The notes under the pieces are model-generated. The model searched no databases. It had not been told where the DNA came from and saw only the letters and a program-made list of their open reading frames with translations. DNA of 64,000 bases from Curtobacterium sp. 9128. GTDB taxonomy: Bacteria > Actinomycetota > Actinomycetes > Actinomycetales > Microbacteriaceae. Where the stretch lies: assembly GCF_007673775.1 (NCBI RefSeq), contig NZ_VEAF01000003.1, positions 372,001 to 436,000 on the forward strand, read 5' to 3'. A program made the position numbers and the translations under genes. Shown piece after piece: positions 17,583 through 27,292 of the stretch. How positions within the stretch are numbered: position 1 is the stretch's first letter; every line of letters begins with the position of its first letter.

Positions 17583-18884
17583 ATGCGCGACCGACACCCC
17601 GCTCGACCCGTGCGGTTCCGTCCGCCTCCCGGATGGCCGACGCCGTCACCGGCGTGGGTGGAACGCCACCACCTGCTCGAGCCGGCGGTGGGCTGGGTAC
17701 CGGCCCCGGGCCTCCCGTCCGCACCCTCGGGCTGGCGCTTCTGGGACGTGGACCGACGTGCGCTCACGGGAGACCCGCGCAGTCGCGTCCTCCTCTGGTC
17801 CGGGCTGGTGCTCGTGGCCGTCGGGCTCGCTGCGGTCGTCCTCAGCGTGCTGAGCTCGCGGCTCGGCGGCCTCGCCGCGTTCGGGCTGGTACCGGTCGTT
17901 GGTGGGGCTGCGCTCGCGGTGACGAGCAGCGTCCGTCGAGCCGCCGACCGGGAGGCCGTGGTGCGGCGGATCGCCGACCTCGCGCAGTCGTCGCGAGCCG
18001 TGGAGCCGGCGGAGGCCTGGGGCGTTCCGGACGCGCGGCCGTTCGTCGCTGCCGACGGCGCCCGGCCGACGTCGCCGGGACGTCGTCGCGATCGCGCCGT
18101 GGTCGCCGCCACGGCCTCGGTCGCAGTGCTCGCCACGGTCGTCGGTGCGTCGTTCGCCGTGGTGCCGCTCGTCCAGGCGGTCAGCGGCGGGACCGGCAGC
18201 ATCGTTGCCGGTCGTCCCCGGGCCGACGCTCCTCCGCCAGCGCCCACGGTCCCCAGCACACCGGCGCCGGCCCCCACCGCACGACCGGCACCGTCGAGCA
18301 TCCCGGTGGCCGGTACGCCGGAGCAGGGGACGGCGCTCGAGGCCGACTGCGCGGTCGCGGCCGGTCGCGACGGCGCTCCGCGGTGTTGGGCGTGGACGAT
18401 CACCGCGCCGGCCGCGTGTGAGGCCGCGATCACGGTGCACTTCGGTCCCGACCAGGCGTCGCCCGCGACCCGGACCATGCGTCGCTTCGTGTCGCTCTCG
18501 CCGGGTGTGCCGCTGTCCCTGGTGCTCCGGGGCGCCGAGGCGACCGCCACGATCGACCACCCCGCGTGCGTGGCGGCCGGAGCGGCTCCGTACCCGATCT
18601 GGACCGGCGACTCCGGCGCCGAGCTGCCCGACGCGGACTTCCCGAAGGGCTGCGACGACTGGGGCTGCGAGGGGCTGGTCTTCGACGCCCTGTCGTCGTG
18701 CCCGGCGGCCACGATCGAGGTGCACGTGGACGACGCCGCCGCGGACCGGCTCTCGCGGGACTACGCCGTGGTCCAGGCCGTGGTGTCCAGCTCGAGCACG
18801 TCCCACAACGAGGTGTTCGTGCCCGCGGTGGACGGTCGGGAGCCGGCGGACGTGTCCGTGGCCTCGGTGACCTGCGAGGACTGA
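17583..18884 (+). CDS. PPGWPTP-module membrane protein with Cys-rich C-terminal domain (paralog B)
   Basis: Same layout as the gene before it: PPPGWPTPSPAW and APSGWRFWDV at the N-terminus, paired membrane helices at about 60-105, a third at about 175-200, then a Pro/Ala linker and the outside domain. The Cys repeats are kept (RCWAWTITAPAACEAAITVHF and GCDDWGCEGLVFDALSSCPAATIEV), while the rest has diverged widely. The pair is probably one operon. The role is unknown; an envelope sensor or binding protein is possible, but I have no direct evidence. Confidence 0.7.
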   Translation: MRDRHPARPVRFRPPPGWPTPSPAWVERHHLLEPAVGWVPAPGLPSAPSGWRFWDVDRRALTGDPRSRVLLWSGLVLVAVGLAAVVLSVLSSRLGGLAAFGLVPVVGGAALAVTSSVRRAADREAVVRRIADLAQSSRAVEPAEAWGVPDARPFVAADGARPTSPGRRRDRAVVAATASVAVLATVVGASFAVVPLVQAVSGGTGSIVAGRPRADAPPPAPTVPSTPAPAPTARPAPSSIPVAGTPEQGTALEADCAVAAGRDGAPRCWAWTITAPAACEAAITVHFGPDQASPATRTMRRFVSLSPGVPLSLVLRGAEATATIDHPACVAAGAAPYPIWTGDSGAELPDADFPKGCDDWGCEGLVFDALSSCPAATIEVHVDDAAADRLSRDYAVVQAVVSSSSTSHNEVFVPAVDGREPADVSVASVTCED

Positions 18885-18898
18885 GCGCACCGGTACGC

Positions 18899-18904
18899 GA
18901 GGAT
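18899..18904 (+). promoter_or_regulatory. -10-like hexamer of DNA methyltransferase gene
   Basis: GAGGAT ends six bases before GTG 18911. Confidence 0.35.
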
Positions 18905-18910
18905 GAGTGG

Positions 18911-19810
18911 GTGAGCAGGGACGATGACGGCCAGCGACCCGACCGGGGTGCACGCGACGTCGGTCGGGGCCCCGACCGGGTCGTCCTCGGGGACAACCTC
19001 GACGTGCTCGCCACCCTGGCGGACGGCTCGTTCACGGTCGTGTACCTCGACCCGCCGTTCAACACCGGGCGGTACCAGCGGCGGCACGCCTCCTCGGCGG
19101 TGCCGAGTGTCGGCGGACCGGTGACCGGGTTCCGCGGTCGCACCTACGAGCGCGTGCGTGGTGACCTCATGCGCTTCGACGACCGGTTCGAGGACTACTG
19201 GACCTTCCTCGAGCCCCGGCTGCTCGAGGCGTGGCGGGTCCTCGCGCAGGACGGCACGCTGTACCTGCACCTGGACTACCGCGAGGCGCACTACGCGAAG
19301 GTCCTGCTCGACGCCGTGTTCGGGCGGGACTGCTTCCTCAACGAGATCATCTGGGCGTACGACTACGGTGCGAAGTCCCGCTCCCGGTGGCCCACGAAGC
19401 ACGACACGATCCTCGTCTACGTGAAGGACCCCGACCGGTACCACTTCGACTCGTCGGCGGTCGATCGGGAGCCCTACATGGCGCCGGGGCTCGTCACGCC
19501 GGAGAAGCGGGAGCGTGGGAAGCTGCCCACCGACGTCTGGTGGCACACGATCGTGTCGCCGACCGGCCGGGAGAAGACCGGCTACCCGACGCAGAAGCCC
19601 GAGGGCGTGGTGCGGCGGATGGTGCAGGCGTCGTCCCGCGAGGGGGACTGGGTCCTCGACTGCTTCGCCGGCAGCGGGACGACGGGGGCGGTTGCTGCTG
19701 CCCTCGGACGGCGCTTCGTGCTCGTGGACGACAGCCCGACGGCGGTCGAGGTGATGCGGAAGCGACTGCCCGGTGCGGCGTTCGAGGTCGCCGGGGGCGC
19801 GTCGGCCTGA
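18911..19810 (+). CDS. Site-specific DNA methyltransferase, beta class (N6-adenine or N4-cytosine)
   Basis: Catalytic motif IV is DPPFNT near residue 46 and the AdoMet-binding motif I, CFAGSGTT, comes late (about residue 255), the order of the beta class. YPTQKPEG (motif X) precedes it. DPPF fits both N6-adenine and N4-cytosine methylation. At 299 residues there is a target-recognition region of only about 130 residues between the motifs. No endonuclease gene lies nearby, so this is an orphan enzyme that may mark the chromosome for regulation or repair. The recognition site is unknown. Confidence 0.87.
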   Translation: MSRDDDGQRPDRGARDVGRGPDRVVLGDNLDVLATLADGSFTVVYLDPPFNTGRYQRRHASSAVPSVGGPVTGFRGRTYERVRGDLMRFDDRFEDYWTFLEPRLLEAWRVLAQDGTLYLHLDYREAHYAKVLLDAVFGRDCFLNEIIWAYDYGAKSRSRWPTKHDTILVYVKDPDRYHFDSSAVDREPYMAPGLVTPEKRERGKLPTDVWWHTIVSPTGREKTGYPTQKPEGVVRRMVQASSREGDWVLDCFAGSGTTGAVAAALGRRFVLVDDSPTAVEVMRKRLPGAAFEVAGGASA

Positions 19811-19896
19811 CGCGAGGGCTCGGTCGGGGTGCCGGCCGAGCGCGGTTCGGGGCCGGTCGGGGACGCCTGCCGAGCGCGGTTCGGCTCGGCCGCAGC

Positions 19897-19930
19897 GACA
19901 CCGTTGATGTCGTACGACGTCGACGGTGTC
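19897..19930. repeat. 34-bp near-perfect palindrome
   Basis: GACACCGT and ACGGTGTC form the tips and CGTACG the centre. The only two mismatched pairs would be G-U in RNA. It is the first of two strong palindromes between the convergent methyltransferase and exporter genes; its function is unclear. Confidence 0.6.
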
Positions 19931-19965
19931 GTCTGTTGCGCGTGCAACTGGTCGATGGCCTCGGA

Positions 19966-20005
19966 AACGACGAAGTCGCTGTCGTGCGACAGCGACTTCG
20001 TCGTT
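19966..20005. terminator. Two-way hairpin terminator
   Basis: A perfect 19-bp inverted repeat with a 2-nt loop runs from AACGACGAAGTCGCTGTCG to its complement. It separates the plus-strand methyltransferase gene from the minus-strand exporter gene. Confidence 0.75.
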
Positions 20006-20059
20006 CTGCGTCGACCGGTCCCGGGGCTTCGAGGATCGGGGAACGGGCGACCGGGGCTC

Positions 20060-22645
20060 CTACTCCGCGGAGTGCCGCCCGTGCGGGTGCGGCGCGGACT
20101 GGGCCTGGCCCGGGTTGCCCTGCGCAGCGTCCGCCTGACCTGCCTCGGACTTGCCCGCGTCCGCCTGTCCTGCATCGGCCCGGGGCTCGACCGGGGCGGC
20201 GTGGGCCGCGTGCCGGGTCCGGAGTGCTCCCGTGGTGGTCGGCGGCTCGTCCACCGGGGCCGCGGCCGAGTGCGCACCGTGCGTCGGCGCGTCCGGGAGC
20301 GGCGCACGGGTGTCGGCGGACGACACGTCCTCCGGCAGGACCGAGACGTCGGGGGAGCCGACCCCGCGTGCGGAGCGGGGCTGTGCCGGGAAGTCCGACG
20401 AGCCTCCGCTCCGGGCGGAGCGCGGCTGCGCAGGCACGTCCGGCGACTCCGGCACCGTCACTGAGCGGGGCTGCGCGGCGACGTCGGGCGAGGTCGGCAC
20501 GACGTTCATCGAGCCGGTGTCGGGCGAGACGAGCGAGCCGGTGTTCGCGGCCGCGCCCTGCGCGTCGACGGTCAGGCGGTCGTGGTCGCCGTCGCCCTTG
20601 CCGGCCGCGGCGGCACGGGCCGTGTCGGCCTGCTCCTGGAGCGCCGACGTCTTGCGGAGCGGCGGCACCCGGAAGAACCAGGTCAGGACGAACGCGATGA
20701 GGATCACGCCGAGCCCGACGTAGTACACGGTCACGGCCGAGCCGCTGAACCCGACGAGGAACGGCCGGGTGAGGCGCTTGTCGGCGCCGTTGAGGAACGA
20801 GGTGTCACTCGTCGCGGACGCCGAGGACGAGTCCGCCTTCGAGTCGCCCTTCTTCAGCTGCTTGATCAGCGTCGGAGCGACCGAGTCCACGACGTTCTTC
20901 CGCTGGGAGGCGTTGGAGTAGTCGACCTGGAGCGTGCCGTCCACAACGTCGGCCTTCGCTTTCGACGCGGCGGTCTCGAGTGCCTGCTGCTCGGCGTTCG
21001 GCTTCGCGGCGGCGACCTGCGCATCGATGACCGACTGCGCCTGGGCCGAGGGCACCTGGCCGGCGGCGACCTGCTGCTGCACGGCTGCCGTGACCTGCTG
21101 GGTGACGGCGGAGTCGGCCGCCTCCTTCGCCTGCACGGCGCCCTGGTTCAGGCCGTCCTGCACCTTCTGCTTCACCGGGCCGACGATGGGCGACCAGATC
21201 TGGTCCATGACGCCCTTGTTGTCCTTGGCGTTCGCCACGGACGGCGTCAGTGCGGCGTTCAGCGCGCTCGTCAGGTCCGACTTGTTCTGCATCGCCGTCG
21301 TGATGTTCGTCGGCATCAGCGTGAAGAGCACCGACAGCAGCACCGCGGTGCCCATGGTGCCGCCGATCTGGCGGAAGAACGTCGCTGCGCTGGTCGCGAC
21401 ACCGATGTCCCGCGGGCTCACCGAGTTCTGGGCCGCGAGGGTGAGGGTCTGCATGAGCTGACCCAGACCGAGCCCGATGCCGAACATGCCGAGCATGAGG
21501 AACCAGAGCGGGCTGTCCGCCGTGAGGAACGTCAGGACGGTGAACCCGAGCGCCGTGAACGCCGTTCCGGTGACCGGGAAGACCTGGTAGTTGCCGGTGC
21601 GGGAGATGATCTGACCCGAGGCGATCGAGGCGATCATCAGGCCGAGCACCATCGGCAGCATCGCGAAGCCGGACTCGGTCGGCGTGACGCCCTTCACGAT
21701 CTGCAGGTACAGCGGGATGGTCAGCATCGCGCCGAACATGCCGAAGCCGACGAGCACGGAGAGCACGGCCGCCATGGAGAAGACGCGCGAGCCGAAGAGC
21801 TTCAGCGGCAGGATCGCGTCGTCCTTCATGGCGCGCTCGACGATGATGAACGCGACGAGTCCGACCGCGCCGGTGACGTAGCAGGCGATCGACCGCGGGG
21901 AGTCCCAACCCCAGGTGCGGCCCTGCTCGGCGACGAGGAGCAGCGGGACGAGCGTGACGATGACGAGCGCGGCGCCCCACCAGTCGATGCGGGGCTTCGA
22001 CTTGCGCTCGCCGACCTTCGGCAGGTGCAGGAACGTCAGCACCATGATCAGCGCGATGATGCCGATCGGGACGTTGATCAGGAACACCCAGCGCCAGCCG
22101 GCGATGAACACGATCTCGTTCGCACCGGCGAAGACGCCGCCCACGAGCGGGCCGATGACGCTGGAGATGCCGAAGACGGCGAGGAAGTAGCCCTGGTACT
22201 TGGCGCGCTCACGCGGGGCGAGCATGTCGCCCATGATGGCCAGCGGCAGCGACATCAGACCACCGGCGCCGAGGCCCTGCAGGGCACGGAACCCGGCGAG
22301 CATGAGCATCGAGGTCGAGAACGACGCGGCGAACGACCCGACGATGAAGATGCCGATCGCGGTGAGGAACAGCGGCCGGCGTCCGAAGATGTCGGAGAGC
22401 TTGCCGTAGATCGGGGTGGTGATCGTCGAGGCGATCAGGTAGCCCGTCGTCACCCACGCCTGCTGGTCGAGGCCGTGCAGGTCGTCGCCGATGGTGCGGA
22501 TCGCGGTGCCGACGATCGTCTGGTCGAGGGCGCCGAGGAACATACCGGCCATCAGGCCGTAGATCACCAGCAGGATCTGCCGGTGGTTCATCACGACGTT
22601 CGAGGTCGTGGTGGGTCCCGCGGGTGCGGTCGCCGTCTGGGTCAT
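20060..22645 (-). CDS. DHA2-family (EmrB/QacA-like) MFS drug exporter with long loop and tail
   Basis: A 14-helix proton-driven multidrug exporter. Motif A is GKLSDIFGRRP, motif C is GISSVIGPLVGGVFAG, and the start region has FLGALDQTIVGTAI typical of EmrB. Between the last two helices lies an unusual outside loop of about 170 residues rich in Ala, Gln and Lys and probably helical. The C-terminus adds about 190 polar residues with a 15-residue repeat built on SPDVPAQPRSAR. Both additions make it 861 residues against about 500 for the family. The ATG has room for a leader; no neighbour regulator is present. Confidence 0.88.
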   Translation of the reverse strand: MTQTATAPAGPTTTSNVVMNHRQILLVIYGLMAGMFLGALDQTIVGTAIRTIGDDLHGLDQQAWVTTGYLIASTITTPIYGKLSDIFGRRPLFLTAIGIFIVGSFAASFSTSMLMLAGFRALQGLGAGGLMSLPLAIMGDMLAPRERAKYQGYFLAVFGISSVIGPLVGGVFAGANEIVFIAGWRWVFLINVPIGIIALIMVLTFLHLPKVGERKSKPRIDWWGAALVIVTLVPLLLVAEQGRTWGWDSPRSIACYVTGAVGLVAFIIVERAMKDDAILPLKLFGSRVFSMAAVLSVLVGFGMFGAMLTIPLYLQIVKGVTPTESGFAMLPMVLGLMIASIASGQIISRTGNYQVFPVTGTAFTALGFTVLTFLTADSPLWFLMLGMFGIGLGLGQLMQTLTLAAQNSVSPRDIGVATSAATFFRQIGGTMGTAVLLSVLFTLMPTNITTAMQNKSDLTSALNAALTPSVANAKDNKGVMDQIWSPIVGPVKQKVQDGLNQGAVQAKEAADSAVTQQVTAAVQQQVAAGQVPSAQAQSVIDAQVAAAKPNAEQQALETAASKAKADVVDGTLQVDYSNASQRKNVVDSVAPTLIKQLKKGDSKADSSSASATSDTSFLNGADKRLTRPFLVGFSGSAVTVYYVGLGVILIAFVLTWFFRVPPLRKTSALQEQADTARAAAAGKGDGDHDRLTVDAQGAAANTGSLVSPDTGSMNVVPTSPDVAAQPRSVTVPESPDVPAQPRSARSGGSSDFPAQPRSARGVGSPDVSVLPEDVSSADTRAPLPDAPTHGAHSAAAPVDEPPTTTGALRTRHAAHAAPVEPRADAGQADAGKSEAGQADAAQGNPGQAQSAPHPHGRHSAE

Positions 22646-22667
22646 GTGCAGGGTCTCCCGGTACCGA

Positions 22668-22696
22668 TGCGCTGTCGATCAGAATTTTGCGCTGTC
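22668..22696 (-). promoter_or_regulatory. Direct repeat in the exporter's upstream region
   Basis: TGCGCTGTC occurs twice with a 20-base period (22668 and 22688), and the second copy lies in a TTTGC...GCAAA inverted repeat. It is 23-51 bases before the exporter start and may bind a regulator. The rest of the 238-base gap shows nothing clear. Confidence 0.35.
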
Positions 22697-22883
22697 TGCA
22701 AAGTTACATCTGCCGCAAGGTGTGTCGTCACGCCAGGGCCGCTTCCTGTGTGGATCAGCAGCAATGCGCGGGACGAACGTGGAGGTCGCACCGAGGTGCG
22801 CTCGACGGCATCACGGTACGCCGGACCCCCGTCACCGGTCCGCAGCTGACGGAGCGCACGGTGCAGCGGCACAGCGCCGAACC

Positions 22884-23777
22884 TCAGACGGCTCCCGCCT
22901 CCTCGAGGGCAGCTCGGAGCCGTTCGTCCATCAGGAGCCGCAGCGCCCCGCCGTCGCCGTCGAAGTCGGAGACGACGCTCACCTCGCCACTGCGCCAGAA
23001 GAGCAGGTGCGGCGACAGCACACCACCGGGGTGCGTCGCGTGTTCCAGCATGTGGACGAAGGCACCTGCCATCGTCCGGATGGCGGCGATGCTCTCGGGG
23101 CCGACGATCGGCACGGCCAGCAGCAGGTGTCGGTTCGGGACCGCGAACACGATCCCGTGGGGCACGGGCCCGAAGAGGGCCGGCATGTTGGCCGCCTTCG
23201 ACGCGGTGAAGAGGGAGTCTCCCTCGACGACGTGCATCCCCGGTGCCATCTCGGTGTGGGCGTCGATCGGTTCGTCGTCCGTGCGGAGCTGCCCGATCGC
23301 GAAGAGCTCGTCGACGCCGAGTGCCAGCTTCGGGATCGTCGAGGCCGACAGCGTCACCACGGTGGTCGGGTTGTCCACGCAGAGACCGAGGACGAGCCCC
23401 GGTGCGAACGGGCGCGCGTAGGACAGGTCGGGCATCTCGCCCGCCACCGACTCGACCATGAGGCGCAGACGGATCCGGTCGCGCAGTGCATCGGCACTGA
23501 GGTCCTCGGCATCGGGCTCGCGCTCCGCTCGGAGCATCCGGTCGAAGTGCGCGGCCACGATCGCGTCCCGACGCCGGGGACGCTCGTCGCGGACCTGCTC
23601 GGCGAGGTTGCCGAGCAGGTACACCTGGCCGCTCGCTGCGACGAGGCGGACGCTCCCCAGGTCGTCGGCGTCCCCGTCGATCCGGGTCTCGACGCCGAGC
23701 TCGGCGAGGGTGCGGTGGGCGAGTTCGACGAGCGACGGCGCATTGCCGTCGCCCTTCCCCCGGCCGAACCACCCCAA
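22884..23777 (-). CDS. Hypothetical protein downstream of pgm
   Basis: An unrecognised soluble protein of about 297 residues with no signal peptide or membrane helix. It has alternating strand/helix character and an acidic patch, SDFDGDGGALRLLMDERLRAALEEAG, at the end. It opens with MGWFGRGKGDG. The most likely start is TTG 23777, three bases behind the pgm stop, so it is probably coupled to pgm. A surface-exposed nucleotide or sugar role would fit the location, but nothing in the sequence proves it. Confidence 0.65.
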   Translation of the reverse strand: MGWFGRGKGDGNAPSLVELAHRTLAELGVETRIDGDADDLGSVRLVAASGQVYLLGNLAEQVRDERPRRRDAIVAAHFDRMLRAEREPDAEDLSADALRDRIRLRLMVESVAGEMPDLSYARPFAPGLVLGLCVDNPTTVVTLSASTIPKLALGVDELFAIGQLRTDDEPIDAHTEMAPGMHVVEGDSLFTASKAANMPALFGPVPHGIVFAVPNRHLLLAVPIVGPESIAAIRTMAGAFVHMLEHATHPGGVLSPHLLFWRSGEVSVVSDFDGDGGALRLLMDERLRAALEEAGAV

Positions 23778-23780
23778 CCG

Positions 23781-25400
<1,620 letters not shown>

Positions 25401-25406
25401 GTACCC

Positions 25407-25412
25407 ATCCTG
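25407..25412 (-). promoter_or_regulatory. -10-like hexamer of pgm
   Basis: Minus-strand CAGGAT ends six bases before ATG 25400, the same spacing as in the other leaderless candidates. Confidence 0.3.
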
Positions 25413-25422
25413 GCATCGCCCG

Positions 25423-25507
25423 GTCCGTGGCGCTCAGCTGGGGCCGCCCGGACAGGAGCGAGCGCGTCCGTGGCGCTCAGCTGGAGGCGCCCGGACACGA
25501 GCGAGCG
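25423..25507. repeat. Two tandem 42-bp hairpin units
   Basis: The units at 25423-25464 and 25466-25507 both begin GTCCGTGGCGCTCAGCTGG and end GAGCGAGCG. Each can fold, pairing GTCCG.GGCGC with GCGCC.CGGAC around the CAGCTGG region. They lie between the ends of the minus-strand 83-residue gene and pgm, so they may end its transcript. Confidence 0.6.
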
Positions 25508-25591
25508 GCCACCTGGCCCGGGTGGAAGGGGGGAACCCGGGACGAGCGGCCGCTCGCGGTCTGGGGGTGCTCGGCGTGCCCGAGCACCGCG

Positions 25592-25843
25592 TCACGCCGT
25601 GCGGAACGACCCGGTCGCGGTCCGGAACGAACCGGTGACGGTCCGGTTGGACGCCGTCGACGTGCCGGGGCGTGCGGACTGCGTGTCCACGAACCGGCCG
25701 AGTCGGCTGCCCGTCGGCACGCCGGTGTAGGTGCCGATCGTGTGGGCGGTGCGTGCGGTGGTGCCCGTGTAGGTGCCGAGCTCGTCGCGCTCGCCGAGCC
25801 CGGACACGAAGCTGCCGCCGAACGGGGAGGTGCTGTTCGTCAT
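25592..25843 (-). CDS. Small Ser/Thr/Gly-rich repeat protein, 83 aa
   Basis: The product is low in complexity and built from short turns: GTYTG occurs twice, and the C-terminus repeats TGSFRTA. It has no signal peptide or Cys. ATG 25843 follows GAGGAG at a good distance, and a well-spaced promoter lies about 75 bases upstream, so expression is likely. I know similar small Thr/Gly-rich proteins from related genera only as hypothetical proteins. Confidence 0.65.
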   Translation of the reverse strand: MTNSTSPFGGSFVSGLGERDELGTYTGTTARTAHTIGTYTGVPTGSRLGRFVDTQSARPGTSTASNRTVTGSFRTATGSFRTA

Positions 25844-25922
25844 GGTGGTCTCCTCGATGTGTGGTCCGCAGCATCGAGAACCGCCTGGTCGACGGCCCTG
25901 ACGCCGTCGGCTTGCACGGTCC

Positions 25923-25951
25923 ACTGTACGCCCTTGTCTTGCACAATGCAA
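25923..25951 (-). promoter_or_regulatory. Promoter of the 83-aa gene with palindrome over -35
   Basis: On the minus strand TTGCAT (25946-25951) and TACAGT (25923-25928) are spaced by 17 bases, the best sigma-70-type pair in the window. The perfect arms TTGCA/TGCAA (25939-25951) overlap the -35 and may be an operator. Confidence 0.6.
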
Positions 25952-25973
25952 AAGAAGGGCGCGAGGGCACCGC

Positions 25974-26642
25974 TCAGGCGATGAGCTCGCAGAAGTTGCG
26001 GCCCTCGGCCGTCCAGCTCTGGCGGGCGACGAGCCCCGCCGCGGCGGCGTGCCCGTGCAGCGCGTCGAGGCCGACCTCGGCCCACGGGAACTCGGCGCTC
26101 TCGTGCCCGTCGGCGTCCATCACGCGGGCGCGGTAGGTCCGGTCGGCGGTCGCGTCCGCGTGGGTCTCGACGACGACGCGGCCACCGGCCCTGACGATGT
26201 CGCGGCACCGTGCGAGCAGTGCCGCCGGGTCGCCACCGATGCCGATGTTGCCGTCGAGCACGAGTGCGGTGTCCCAGCGGCCTTCGTCGGGAACCGCCTC
26301 GAACACGGATCCCTGGATCGCCCGTCCGCCGGAGCGCTGCGCGATGGCGACCGCCTCGGCGGAGACGTCGACCCCGAGGGCCGGGATGCCGAGCGTGCGT
26401 GCGGCGACGAGCATGCGCCCGGGGCCGCAGCCGATGTCGATCACGGGGCCGTCGACGTCGTCGAGCAGGGAACGGTCGACACGGTCGGCGGCGGCACTCC
26501 ACCGGCCGACGTCCATCGTCACGACGACGTCGGGGCGAGCGGGGTCCGTCAGCCGCAGGCGACCGTCGGTGCGGAGCGCGCGGGCGTACGGCTCGTCACC
26601 GCCGGTGCCGAACGTGACGGGGGTCTGGGTGACGTCGGTCAT
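25974..26642 (-). CDS. Class I SAM-dependent methyltransferase
   Basis: A 222-residue methyltransferase. Motif I is VIDIGCGPGRML near residue 70, then the acidic strand end GVDVSAEAV, and the post-II region is TALVLDGNIGIGGDPAALLARC. It has no obvious substrate domain. Its ATG overlaps the stop of the DUF2064 gene by four bases, so it is the third gene of a coupled GT2-DUF2064-methyltransferase operon and probably acts on the same glycan or sugar product. Confidence 0.85.
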   Translation of the reverse strand: MTDVTQTPVTFGTGGDEPYARALRTDGRLRLTDPARPDVVVTMDVGRWSAAADRVDRSLLDDVDGPVIDIGCGPGRMLVAARTLGIPALGVDVSAEAVAIAQRSGGRAIQGSVFEAVPDEGRWDTALVLDGNIGIGGDPAALLARCRDIVRAGGRVVVETHADATADRTYRARVMDADGHESAEFPWAEVGLDALHGHAAAAGLVARQSWTAEGRNFCELIA

Positions 26643-27292
26643 CGGGTGCCTCCGGCGGTCAGGGCGTCCTCCGCGTGCAGGGCCGCGGCGAACGCGGAGT
26701 CAGGTGCTGTGGTCGCGACACGGAGCGCGTCGTCGATCTCGTCGACGTCGAGCAGCTCCGCGAGCATGCCCACGTCGAGTCCGGCGGTCCGCAGCCGTTC
26801 CAGCTGCACCGCCCCGGTGTCGTCCTGCGACATGGGGACGCCGCGCAGCAGGTCGCCGTCGGGGTCGCGGAGGTACAGGGACCAGAAGCCGCCGTCCTCC
26901 GCTGGCCCGAACCACGCGTCCCGCTCGGGCTCGGCGAGGACCGGCGCGAGGTCGGACGACGACACCTGCGGGGTGTCCATGCCGACGAGCAGCGTCGGTC
27001 CGGACATCGTGTCGAACAGGAACCCGAGGCGCTCGTCGAGGCCGCCACCGGGCTGGTGGAGCACGGTGAAGCCCTCGGCTGCGGCCGGGGTCACGGTGCC
27101 GTCGAAGAAGAGCACGCGGCGCTCGACGGGGAGCGCTGCGACGGTACGCAGGGTGTCGTCGAGGCTGGCGCTCGCGACACGGGCGGCACCCTCGGCGGTG
27201 AGTGCCGGTGCCAGTCGGGTCTTCACCCGGCCTGGCAGGCACTCCTTCGCGATCACCACGACGGTGATCGGGGCCGTCTCGGTGGTGGTCAC
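26639..27292 (-). CDS. DUF2064 / TIGR04282-type glycosyltransferase-like protein
   Basis: A nucleotidyl-/glycosyltransferase-fold protein of 217 residues. Marks are VVVIAKECLPGRVKTRLAP at the N-terminus (family form: AK.P..G.VKTRL.P), then LLVGMDTPQVS and GPAEDGGFWSL. Such genes are commonly neighbours of a GT2 gene, as here. The GTG start overlaps the GT2 stop by four bases (GTGA). The sugar donor is not known. Confidence 0.85.
   Translation of the reverse strand: MTTTETAPITVVVIAKECLPGRVKTRLAPALTAEGAARVASASLDDTLRTVAALPVERRVLFFDGTVTPAAAEGFTVLHQPGGGLDERLGFLFDTMSGPTLLVGMDTPQVSSSDLAPVLAEPERDAWFGPAEDGGFWSLYLRDPDGDLLRGVPMSQDDTGAVQLERLRTAGLDVGMLAELLDVDEIDDALRVATTAPDSAFAAALHAEDALTAGGTR

Noticed and set aside
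18911..19810. Methyltransferase as half of a restriction-modification system
   Set aside because: No endonuclease-like gene lies within the neighbouring 10 kb.
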